Shown: positions 8,667 through 15,013 of the stretch, in pieces
Layout of the letters: each line of letters begins with the position of its first letter
Position numbering within the stretch: position 1 is the first letter of the stretch
DNA from: JAJPHF01 sp035293805
GTDB taxonomy: Bacteria > Chloroflexota > UBA6077 > JAJPHF01
Length of the DNA: 24,806 bases
Assembly: GCA_035293805.1 (NCBI GenBank)
Contig: DATGMD010000098.1
Span: 1 to 24,806, forward strand
Direction of reading: 5' to 3'
Program-made: the position numbers and the translations under genes
Notes under the pieces: generated by a model
What the model saw: only the letters and a program-made list of their open reading frames with translations
Told to the model about the DNA's origin: nothing
Database searches by the model: none

Positions 8667-9506
8667 GTGCTCGTCGCCCCTCAGCCCACGGCGCCCACGG
8701 CGGCGAGCCCGTCGCCCAAGATCGCCATTCGCCACGTCGCCAAGGGCTTCGCCACGCCCGACGGCGGCCGCTACCAGGCGCTCGGCGACGTCACCATCGA
8801 CGTGCCGGCCGGCCAGTTCCTGAGCATCGTCGGGCCGAGCGGCTGCGGCAAGAGCACGCTGCTGCGCCTGGTGGCCGGGCTCGCGGCGCCCGACGCCGGC
8901 GAGATCCTGCTCGACGGGCGGCGCGTGGCCGGGGTCGACCGCCAGGTGGGCTTCGTGTTCCAGCAGGACGCGCTGCTGCCCTGGCGCACCGTCTACGACA
9001 ACGTGGCGCTCGGCCTGCGCATGCGCAAGGTGCCCGAGGCCGCGGTGCGCGAGCGGGTGAGCGACTGGCTCGCGCGCGTGGGCCTGCGCGGCTTCGAGCG
9101 CTACTATCCGGCGCGGCTGTCGGGCGGCATGCGCAAGCGCGCGGCCATCGCCCAGACGCTCTGCTACGAGCCCGACGTGATCCTGATGGACGAGCCGTTC
9201 GCCCACCTCGACGTGCAGACGCGCTACTACGTCGAGGAAGACCTGATGCAGCTCTGCGTGGATGGGCGGCGCACGATCCTGTTCGTGACGCACGATCTGG
9301 ACGAGGCGATCGGTCTGGCCGACCGCGTGGTGGTGCTGAGCGCCGGCCCCAGTAGCCGCGTGCGCGCCGACGCGCCGGTGGCCATCGCGCGGCCGCGCAA
9401 CCTGCTGGAGGTGCGCGCGGAGCCGGCCTTCGCCAGCCTCTCTCGCCACCTGTGGCAGCAGCTCTTCGAGGAGGTCTCCCGGGCCTATGGCCGCGACCAG
9501 CACTGA
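8667..9506 (+). CDS. ABC transporter ATP-binding protein (SsuB/TauB-like)
   Basis: A 279-residue cytoplasmic ATPase that energises the importer. It has Walker A GPSGCGKST (56-64), the Q-loop FVFQQDALLPWRTVYDN (about 97-112), signature LSGGM (151-155), Walker B VILMDE (171-176) and the H-loop VTHDLDEA with His209. The QQDALLPWxTxxxNV block is typical of the nitrate/sulfonate/taurine subfamily. The start is GTG with GGAGG (8654-8658) eight bases upstream, placed within the end of the binding-protein gene. The last 20 bases overlap the permease gene, indicating translational coupling. All catalytic motifs are intact, and the length is normal for this subfamily. Confidence 0.95.
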   Translation: MLVAPQPTAPTAASPSPKIAIRHVAKGFATPDGGRYQALGDVTIDVPAGQFLSIVGPSGCGKSTLLRLVAGLAAPDAGEILLDGRRVAGVDRQVGFVFQQDALLPWRTVYDNVALGLRMRKVPEAAVRERVSDWLARVGLRGFERYYPARLSGGMRKRAAIAQTLCYEPDVILMDEPFAHLDVQTRYYVEEDLMQLCVDGRRTILFVTHDLDEAIGLADRVVVLSAGPSSRVRADAPVAIARPRNLLEVRAEPAFASLSRHLWQQLFEEVSRAYGRDQH

Positions 9507-10296
9507 CCCGATCGCCGTCGGCGCGGCAGCCCGCCCGCGGCTCGCGCCGCCGATCGGCCGGCGCGGGCTCACGCGCCTGCTCGTCGCCGCGGCCCTCATC
9601 GGCCTGTGGGAGGCGGGCGCCCATCTCGGCTGGATCGACCCGTTCTTCTTCAGCTCGCCGAGCGCCATCGCCGGCACGCTCGCCAAGCAGTTCAGCAGCG
9701 GCGCCATCTACAAGCACATCGGCGCCACGCTGCAAGAGGCCCTGTGGGGGCTGGTGCTGGGCGCGCTCGGCGGCGCGGCGCTGGCCTGGCTCGCCACGCG
9801 CAGCGCGGCGCTGGCCGACCTGCTCGACCCGCTGCTGCTCCTGCTCAACTCGGTGCCACGCATCGTGCTCGCGCCGATCTTCGTGATGTGGCTCGGCATC
9901 GGCATGAACTCGAAGGTCGCGGTCGCCTTCTTCCTGGTGTTCGTGGTGGTGTTCTTCGCCGTGGCCGCGGGCATCCGCGAGGTGGACCATACGCTGGTCG
10001 AGAAGATCGTCGTGCTCGGCGGGTCGCAGCGCGATCTACTGGTCGAGGTCTACCTGCCGTCGGTGCTGAGCTGGGTGTTCTCCAGCCTGCGGGTGGCCGT
10101 GGGGTTCGCGTTTACGGGCGCCATCGTGGGCGAGTTCGTCGGCGCCAGCAGCGGCCTGGGCTACCTCATGAACTTCGCCCAGGGCTCGCAGAACGCCGCG
10201 CTGATGATGGCGACGGTCGTCATCATCATGGTGATCATCGCCGGGCTCTTCGCCGTCCTGGAGCGCGTCGAGCGCCGCCTGATGGCGTGGAAGTAG
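9487..10296 (+). CDS. ABC transporter permease (SsuC/TauC-like)
   Basis: A 269-residue inner-membrane permease that would form a homodimeric channel with the upstream ATPase. About six hydrophobic segments are visible: near 29-46, 84-103, 115-137, 143-161, 200-220 and 235-258. The EAA loop that docks on the ATPase runs from about 162 to 195 (GIREVDHTLVEKIVVLGGSQRDLLVEVYLP), with the Gly at 178-179. SSLRVAVGFAFTGAIVGEF is conserved in this subfamily. GAGGAGG lies upstream inside the ATPase gene, and the two frames overlap by 20 bases. It completes a binding protein-ATPase-permease operon in the common order. The next promoter signal begins 37 bases after the stop, so the operon probably ends here. 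Confidence 0.93.
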   Translation: MAATSTDPIAVGAAARPRLAPPIGRRGLTRLLVAAALIGLWEAGAHLGWIDPFFFSSPSAIAGTLAKQFSSGAIYKHIGATLQEALWGLVLGALGGAALAWLATRSAALADLLDPLLLLLNSVPRIVLAPIFVMWLGIGMNSKVAVAFFLVFVVVFFAVAAGIREVDHTLVEKIVVLGGSQRDLLVEVYLPSVLSWVFSSLRVAVGFAFTGAIVGEFVGASSGLGYLMNFAQGSQNAALMMATVVIIMVIIAGLFAVLERVERRLMAWK

Positions 10297-10329
10297 CCAG
10301 GCGGTACTTCGGCGCCGGCGGGCCATCCC

Positions 10330-10338
10330 TGATATAAT
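10330..10338 (+). promoter_or_regulatory. Extended -10 promoter (TGnTATAAT)
   Basis: TGATATAAT with a perfect TATAAT at 10333-10338 and the TG dinucleotide of an extended -10 element at 10330-10331. No good -35 box is seen, which extended -10 promoters can do without. It lies 40 bases before the small membrane protein ATG and could start a transcript running into the fix genes. Confidence 0.55.
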
Positions 10339-10377
10339 CCCACGGAGCCGCATGGGTCCGGAAGGGATGGAAGCACT

Positions 10378-10764
10378 ATGCCGCGTGTCAGTCGGAGCGT
10401 GTCGCAGCGCTATGCGAACGCTTCGAAGAAGAAGCCGAAGCGCCGGGGCGAAACCGGCCGCGCCGCGATCCTGCCGCCCCAGGTGCCCGAGGCACCCGTC
10501 GAGCTGCCGGCGGGGCTGGCCAGCCCGGCGCCGCTCGACCTGCACGGCGAGGCGTCACGGCCCACCCGGCCGATCCTGGCGGGGCGACCGGCGGCGCGCG
10601 CCGCCGCGCGCGGCGAGGCACGGCTCGGCACGCGGCGGCTGGCGACGGCCCCCATCATCGACTACAGCTACGTGTCGCACGACCTGCGCCGCATCGCCAT
10701 CGTGGCGACCCTGCTGCTGCTGGGGCTGTTTGCGCTCGCGGCGTTCGTGCCGGGGCTGCGCTAG
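10378..10764 (+). CDS. Small protein with one C-terminal membrane span, function unknown
   Basis: A 128-residue protein that I do not recognise. The N-terminal third is strongly basic (SKKKPKRR near 16-23), the middle is Pro/Ala/Arg-rich and low in complexity, and a single hydrophobic span (about 106-124, IAIVATLLLLGLFALAAF) lies at the very C terminus. The pattern suggests a tail-anchored protein with a long basic cytoplasmic region. GGAAGGGATGG precedes the ATG and an extended -10 promoter lies 40 bases upstream. Similar short basic-tail membrane proteins are often annotated as hypothetical in GC-rich bacteria. It precedes fixA by 137 bases in the same direction, so co-transcription with the fix genes is possible. 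The overlapping frames in this segment look like shadows: only this one has a sensible membrane segment and ribosome binding site. Confidence 0.65.
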   Translation: MPRVSRSVSQRYANASKKKPKRRGETGRAAILPPQVPEAPVELPAGLASPAPLDLHGEASRPTRPILAGRPAARAAARGEARLGTRRLATAPIIDYSYVSHDLRRIAIVATLLLLGLFALAAFVPGLR

Positions 10765-10835
10765 CCCGGCAGACGCATCGCGGGTCGGTGCGACCGTGAG
10801 CGGTTCCCGCGACTCCCGGCCCCGGGTCGGACGAG

Positions 10836-10851
10836 CGGGCCGTGCGGCCCG
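10836..10851. terminator. GC-rich hairpin between the small membrane protein gene and fixA
   Basis: CGGGCCG (10836-10842), two bases, then CGGCCCG (10845-10851) is a perfect 7-bp stem. A second small stem, GGTCG-GTG-CGACC, is at about 10784-10796. There is no U tract, so attenuation or mRNA structure before fixA is as likely as termination. Confidence 0.3.
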
Positions 10852-10901
10852 GAGGTGGCGAGCCAGAGGATTGCCTAGTTCGTGGAGAATAGCTGCAGAC
10901 C

Positions 10902-11747
10902 ATGCACATCGTCGTCACTATCAAGCAGGTGCCCGACACCTCCGAAGTGCGCATTGACCCGAAGACGAATACGATGATCCGGGGCGGCGTGCCGTCGATC
11001 ATCAACCCCGACGACCGCCACGCGATCGAGGCGGCGGTCCGCCTGAAGGAGCAGTTCGGCGGGCGCGTCAGCATCGTCTCGATGGGGCCGCCGCAGGCCA
11101 TTGCGGCGCTCAAAGAGGCGATCAGCCTGGGCGCCGACGACGCCGTGCTGATGAGCGACCGCGGCTTCGCGGCGGCCGATACGCTTGCCACCTCGTACGT
11201 CGTCTGGGGCGCGATCACCAAGCTAAACGAAGAGGAGCCGGTCGACCTGGTGATCGCCGGCAAGCAGGCGATCGACGGCGACACGGGGCAGGTGCCGCCG
11301 GGCGTGGCGATGCGCCTCGGCTGGCCACAGCTCACCTACGTGCGCCGCATTCAGGAGGTCGACCCCGAGCGGCGCACGATCCGCGTCGAGCGGCTGGCCG
11401 ACGGCGGCGTCGAGGTGCTGGAGGCGCGGCTCCCCGCCGTGGTGACGGTGGGGCGCGAGATCAACGAGCCCCGCTACGCCTCGCTGCCGCAGCTGCTGCG
11501 CGCCGCGCGCTACCAGCCGCGCGTGTGGGACAAGAAGGACCTGGGGCTCGACGACCAGCAGATCGGCCTGAAAGGCTCGCCGACGATCGTCGCCAAGGTG
11601 TGGGCGCCGCCGCGCCGGCAGCGGCCCCCCGTGGTAATGATCGACGCGACGCGCGACGTGGACGCGGCGGCGGCCGAGCTACTCGACCACCTGATCGAAG
11701 ATGGTGTATTGGACTGGGCGCCGGCGCCAGCGCGGGCGGCGGAGTAA
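10902..11747 (+). CDS. fixA: Electron transfer flavoprotein beta subunit, FixA type
   Basis: A 281-residue ETF beta subunit. It starts MHIVVTIKQVPDTSEVRIDP, the family N terminus. It continues with NPDDRHAIEAAVRLKEQFGG and the nucleotide-binding motif VIAGKQAIDGDTGQVPPGVA. With FixB it forms the flavin-binding heterodimer that takes electrons from NADH in the FixABCX complex. FixABCX complexes bifurcate electrons to quinone (through FixC) and to a ferredoxin or flavodoxin; this is known for the family, not shown here. The ATG is preceded by GGAG at a long spacing of about 14 bases. It is the first of four same-strand genes in the order A-B-C-X, with gaps of 139, 150 and 100 bases, longer than in a compact operon. 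Confidence 0.93.
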   Translation: MHIVVTIKQVPDTSEVRIDPKTNTMIRGGVPSIINPDDRHAIEAAVRLKEQFGGRVSIVSMGPPQAIAALKEAISLGADDAVLMSDRGFAAADTLATSYVVWGAITKLNEEEPVDLVIAGKQAIDGDTGQVPPGVAMRLGWPQLTYVRRIQEVDPERRTIRVERLADGGVEVLEARLPAVVTVGREINEPRYASLPQLLRAARYQPRVWDKKDLGLDDQQIGLKGSPTIVAKVWAPPRRQRPPVVMIDATRDVDAAAAELLDHLIEDGVLDWAPAPARAAE

Positions 11748-11831
11748 GCGGGCGCGCGGCCCCCGCGCAGCGGCGCGCGGCGAGGGCCCCCCGAAACGCG
11801 GAATGGTCTGTCACGGGTGGTGGGCTGGATC

Positions 11832-11845
11832 TTGGGAGTACCCAA
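11832..11845. promoter_or_regulatory. Short dyad in the fixA-fixB gap
   Basis: TTGGG-AGTA-CCCAA, five-base arms, 41 bases before the fixB ATG. It may be an mRNA hairpin or a protein-binding site. The TTGACG at 11863-11868 has no usable -10 box before the start codon. Confidence 0.25.
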
Positions 11846-11886
11846 CATGCGGCGCGGCATCCTTGACGAGGTTGGAGTACGGTTAG

Positions 11887-12993
11887 ATGTCGGAGCATGC
11901 GCCCGCCGCGACCGAAGACACCATTGACTTCTCGGATTATCGCGGCGTCTGGGTCTACATTCAACAGCGCGACGGCGTGGCCGGGCCGGCCGGCTGGCAG
12001 CTTCTGGGCCAGGCCGTCGGCATGGCGAAAGAGCTGAACACGGAGGTCGGCGCGGTCGTCGTCGGCCACGACGTGCGCCACCTGGCCGAGGAGGCCATCG
12101 CCTACGGGGCCGACGTGGTCTACCTCGTGGACCATCCCGTGCTGGCGCAGTATCGCACGCAGCCCTACGCCGAGGCCGTGGCCGAGGTGTGCCGCCGCCG
12201 CAAGCCGGAGATCGTGCTGTTCGGCTCGACGAACGACGGGCGCGACCTGGCCGGCGCCGTGGCGACGATCCTCAAGACGGGCCTCACCGCCGACGGCACG
12301 ATGCTGAGCGTCGAGCCCGACACGCGCATCCTCCACGCCAGCCGCCCCGACTTCGGCGGCAAGCTGATGTCCACGATTCTCTGCAAGCGCCACCGCCCCC
12401 AGATGGCGACGTGCCGCCCGGGCGTGTTCGAGGCGCTGCCGCCCGACCGCTCGCGCCAGGGCCGCATCGAGCACGAGGCGTTCGAGCTAGCCGAGGATGC
12501 GATCACGACGAAAGTGATCGACTTCATCCCCGAGGAGAAGCACGTCGATCTCGCCTCGGCGAAGGCCATCGTCTCGGGTGGGCGCGGCCTCGGCGGGCCC
12601 CAAGGCTTCGAGATGCTGCAAGAGCTAGCCGACGCGCTGGGCGCGGCGATGGGCGCCTCGCGCGTGGCGGTGAACGCCGGCTGGGTGAGCTACGAGCATC
12701 AGGTCGGCCAGACGGGCCAGACCGTGCGGCCGAAGCTGTACGTGGCCGTGGGTATCTCGGGCCAGATCCAGCACCAGGTGGGCATGCAGGACGCCGACGT
12801 GATCGTCGCCATCAACCGCGACCCGAACGCGCCCATCTTCAAGATGGCCACCTACGGGATCGTGGGCGACCTGTTCGAGATCGTGCCGGCGCTCACGCGC
12901 CAGGCGCGGGCGCTGCGCGAGCGCCAGCAGGCGCGCGAGCCGGCGCCCGCCGAGGCCGCGCCGGCGGGCGCCGGCCGCAACGGAACGAGCTAG
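11887..12993 (+). CDS. fixB: Electron transfer flavoprotein alpha subunit, FixB type
   Basis: A 368-residue ETF alpha subunit, partner of FixA. The N-terminal domain has the ETF fold (GVWVYIQQRDGVAGPAGWQLLGQAVGMAKEL, then VLFGSTNDGRDLAGAVA). The C-terminal FAD domain begins at about residue 225 with IVSGGRGLGGPQGFEMLQELADALGAAMGASRV, followed by QVGQTGQTVRPKLYVAVGISGQIQHQVGM and INRDPNAPIFKMATYGIVGD, all FAD-binding signatures of the family. The final 25 residues are an Ala/Pro/Glu-rich tail. GGAG precedes the ATG at about 10 bases. Its stop codon lies three bases before a palindromic repeat element that fills most of the gap to fixC. Confidence 0.94.
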   Translation: MSEHAPAATEDTIDFSDYRGVWVYIQQRDGVAGPAGWQLLGQAVGMAKELNTEVGAVVVGHDVRHLAEEAIAYGADVVYLVDHPVLAQYRTQPYAEAVAEVCRRRKPEIVLFGSTNDGRDLAGAVATILKTGLTADGTMLSVEPDTRILHASRPDFGGKLMSTILCKRHRPQMATCRPGVFEALPPDRSRQGRIEHEAFELAEDAITTKVIDFIPEEKHVDLASAKAIVSGGRGLGGPQGFEMLQELADALGAAMGASRVAVNAGWVSYEHQVGQTGQTVRPKLYVAVGISGQIQHQVGMQDADVIVAINRDPNAPIFKMATYGIVGDLFEIVPALTRQARALRERQQAREPAPAEAAPAGAGRNGTS

Positions 12994-12996
12994 CTT

Positions 12997-13115
12997 CCCT
13001 CACCCCCAGCCCCTCTCCCAGAGGGAGAGGGGTGTTCCCGCCCCTCTCCCAGGGGGAGAGGGGCGGGATGAGGCCGTCTGCCCCCTCTCCCCCTGGGAGA
13101 GGGTTGGGGTGAGGG
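12997..13115. mobile_element. MITE-like palindromic repeat element, copy 1 (fixB-fixC gap)
   Basis: A 119-base element whose two ends are inverted copies. The left end reads CCCTCACCCC-CAG then CCCCTCTCCC; the right end on the other strand reads CCCTCACCCC-AA then CCCTCTCCC. Inside are three hairpins, each built on CCCTCTCCC, three bases, GGGAGAGGG: 13010-13032, 13037-13067 (a perfect 14-bp stem) and 13083-13103. It encodes nothing. It sits directly after fixB and 28 bases before the fixC start, so it must be transcribed if the genes form one operon. Similar CCCTCACCCC repeats occur in many bacterial genomes to my knowledge. Confidence 0.7.
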
Positions 13116-13143
13116 CTCCTATCGCTGAATTGAGGGAGCCCCT

Positions 13144-14442
13144 TTGATCGCTGAGAAGTTTGACGTCATCGTCGTGGGCGCCGGCTTGGCGGGCACCGCG
13201 GCGGCGTATACGCTCGCCAAGGCCGGGGCGAAGGTGGCGCTGCTGGAGCGCGGCGACTACCCCGGCAGCAAGAACGTCATGGGCGGCATCCTCTACCGCC
13301 AGCCGATGGAGAAGATCATCCCCGGCTGGTGGCGCGACGCGCCCGTCGAGCGCCCGATCAGCGAGCAACGCGTCTGGGTGCTGACCGAGGACTCCGCGGT
13401 CACGATGGGCTACAAGAGCCAGCGCTTCAACGAGGAGCCGTACAACGCCTTCACGGTGCTGCGTGCGCGCTTCGACAAGTGGTTCGCCGACCAGGCGGTG
13501 GCCGCCGGCGCCGTGCTCGTCACCGAGGTGGTGGCCGAGGACGTGCTGCGCGACAACGGCCAGGTCGTCGGCGTGCGCACGAACCGGCCCGAGGGCGACC
13601 TGCGCGCGAACGTGGTGATTGCCGCCGACGGCGTGAACTCGCTCCTCTCGCAGCGCGTGGGCCTGCACGGCGAGTGGCCGCCGGACCGCGTGGCCATCGG
13701 CGTGAAAGAGATCATCCAGCTGAGCCGCAGCGTGCTCGAAGACCGCTTCGGGCTGGAGAACGGCGAGGGCACCGCCATCGAGCTGTTCGGCGATGCGACG
13801 CACGGCCTCATGGGCTACGGCTTCATCTACACCAACCGCGACACGCTGTCGGTCGGCGTGGGCGTGCTGCTCAGCCAGATGATCGAGCGCAAGCTCAACC
13901 CGAACCAGCTCCTCGAAGACTTCAAGCGCCACCCGATGGTGCGGCGCCTGCTGGAGGGCGGTGAGGCCAAGGAGTACATGGCCCACCTGATCCCCGAGGG
14001 CGGCTGGACGGAGGTGCCGCCGCTGTACACGGGCGGCTACCTGGTGGTGGGCGACGCGGCGATGATGGTGAACGGCCTGTTCCGCGAGGGCTCGAACTTC
14101 GCGGCGATCTCCGGCAAGCTCGCGGCGCAGACCGCGCTCGAGGCGCTCGATCGCGGCGACTTCTCGAAGCGCACGATGGTGGGCTACGTCGAGCGGCTGC
14201 AGGAGAGCTTCATCGTGAAGGACCTGGAGGGCTACAGCCGCGTGTCGCGCTACGCCCACGAGCACCCCGACCTGTTCACGGTCTACCCGCAGATGATGGC
14301 CGAGGCCGTCCACCAGCTGATGACCGTGGACAGCACGCCCAAGCGCATGAAGCTCCTGGACGTGTTCAAGCACGCGCGCCAGCGCCGCCCGCTGCTGGCG
14401 CTGGCGAAGGACATGGCCGGCGCCCTGCGCGCGCTGCCGTAG
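13144..14442 (+). CDS. fixC: FixC, electron transfer flavoprotein-quinone oxidoreductase-like
   Basis: A 432-residue flavoprotein that would pass electrons from the FixAB flavins to quinone at the membrane. The FAD dinucleotide-binding motif VVGAGLAGTAAAY is at about 9-21, with LLERGDYPGSKNVMGGILY after it, the ETF-QO-like pattern. GGYLVVGDAAMMVNGLFREGSNFAAISGKLAAQTA (about 299-333) is the second FAD-contact block. Like other FixC proteins it lacks the C-terminal ferredoxin domain of mitochondrial ETF-QO; that function is supplied by the separate fixX gene. The start is TTG with GAGGGAG just upstream. Expression across the three hairpins of the preceding repeat element may be reduced compared with fixAB. 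Confidence 0.93.
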   Translation: MIAEKFDVIVVGAGLAGTAAAYTLAKAGAKVALLERGDYPGSKNVMGGILYRQPMEKIIPGWWRDAPVERPISEQRVWVLTEDSAVTMGYKSQRFNEEPYNAFTVLRARFDKWFADQAVAAGAVLVTEVVAEDVLRDNGQVVGVRTNRPEGDLRANVVIAADGVNSLLSQRVGLHGEWPPDRVAIGVKEIIQLSRSVLEDRFGLENGEGTAIELFGDATHGLMGYGFIYTNRDTLSVGVGVLLSQMIERKLNPNQLLEDFKRHPMVRRLLEGGEAKEYMAHLIPEGGWTEVPPLYTGGYLVVGDAAMMVNGLFREGSNFAAISGKLAAQTALEALDRGDFSKRTMVGYVERLQESFIVKDLEGYSRVSRYAHEHPDLFTVYPQMMAEAVHQLMTVDSTPKRMKLLDVFKHARQRRPLLALAKDMAGALRALP

Positions 14443-14478
14443 TCCCCTCAGCCCTACGCGCCGGTGGGGGCGCGGCCG

Positions 14479-14489
14479 TAAAATATAGT
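14479..14489 (+). promoter_or_regulatory. AT-rich patch with -10-like boxes before fixX
   Basis: TAAAAT (14479-14484) and TATAGT (14484-14489) lie in an AT-rich island in the 100-base fixC-fixX gap. No -35 box is at the right distance. It could be a secondary promoter for fixX. Confidence 0.25.
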
Positions 14490-14542
14490 AAGTGAACGTT
14501 GCGGACGGGCGTGTTGCGGCGTCTGCCTACGAGGAGAGCACC

Positions 14543-14878
14543 ATGATCGCGACCAAGCCGGAGACCGACGCCCCGGCCGCCCAGGTGGACGCGGGGACGC
14601 CGGTCGAGGACAAGCTGTACAACGTGCGGTTCAAGACCGACGAGACGGCGTCGCACCTCGTCATCGTGAACGACCAGATGTGCGTCGAGTGTACGGCGAA
14701 GCCGTGTACGTTCTTCTGCCCGGTAGCCGTGTACAAGTGGGAGCCGGGCGTGCAGCGCATCACGGTCGGCTACGAGAAGTGCGTCGAGTGCGGGGCCTGC
14801 CGCATCGGCTGCCCGCCCCACAACATCGCCTGGCGCTACCCGCGCGGCGGCTTCGGCATGCAGTACAAGAACGGGTGA
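14543..14878 (+). CDS. fixX: FixX, ferredoxin-like protein with two [4Fe-4S] sites
   Basis: A 111-residue iron-sulfur protein, the electron link between FixC and quinone in the FixABCX complex. The cysteine pattern is C47-x2-C50-x4-C55-x3-C59-P (CVECTAKPCTFFCP) and C80-x2-C83-x2-C86-x3-C90-P (CVECGACRIGCP), enough for two [4Fe-4S] clusters. An upstream GTG at 14492 would add 17 residues, but the ATG at 14543 has GAGGAG at 14531-14536 and matches the expected length, so I prefer it. The first 25 residues are poorly conserved. The stop is two bases before the second palindromic repeat element, and the next gene is convergent. This completes an intact A-B-C-X set. Confidence 0.93.
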   Translation: MIATKPETDAPAAQVDAGTPVEDKLYNVRFKTDETASHLVIVNDQMCVECTAKPCTFFCPVAVYKWEPGVQRITVGYEKCVECGACRIGCPPHNIAWRYPRGGFGMQYKNG

Positions 14879-14880
14879 TA

Positions 14881-15010
14881 CCCTCACCCCGACCCTCTCC
14901 CAGGGGGAGAGGGAGAACCGATGCTAGCGGAAAGAGCCCTCCCCGGTTTGGGGAGGGCTCTCGCTTTCCGGCCTGTCCCCTCTCCCCCTGGGAGATGGTC
15001 GGGGTGAGGG
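14881..15010. mobile_element. MITE-like palindromic repeat element, copy 2 (after fixX)
   Basis: A 130-base element with the same inverted ends as the copy between fixB and fixC: CCCTCACCCCGACC then TCTCCCAGGGGGAGAGGG on the left, and its near-exact reverse complement on the right (one extra base). The centre differs and holds a separate strong hairpin at 14933-14961. It fills the whole gap between the convergent fixX and LysM/NlpC genes. Confidence 0.7.
14933..14961. terminator. Bidirectional hairpin between convergent genes
   Basis: AGAGCCCTCCCC (14933-14944), loop GGTTT, then GGGGAGGGCTCT (14950-14961) is a perfect 12-bp GC-rich stem. It is followed by CGCTTTCC on the plus strand and by a short T run (TTTCC) on the minus strand. 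Its place between two 3' ends supports a terminator for both fixX and the LysM gene. Confidence 0.55.
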
Positions 15011-15013
15011 AAG

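Noticed and set aside
7428..9707. 759-codon minus-strand frame across the ABC importer genes
   Set aside because: It is antisense to three genes with complete ABC motifs. The product is His/Ala/Arg-rich low-complexity sequence typical of a GC-rich shadow.
11863..11886. TTGACG as a -35 box before fixB
   Set aside because: The matching -10 position would overlap the fixB start codon.
12997..13115. CRISPR-like array suggested by repeated CCCTCTCCC units
   Set aside because: The units are inverted hairpins of a single palindromic element, not direct repeats with regular unique spacers.
13000..14373. 457-codon minus-strand frame opposite fixC
   Set aside because: Shadow of fixC that also runs through the palindromic element.
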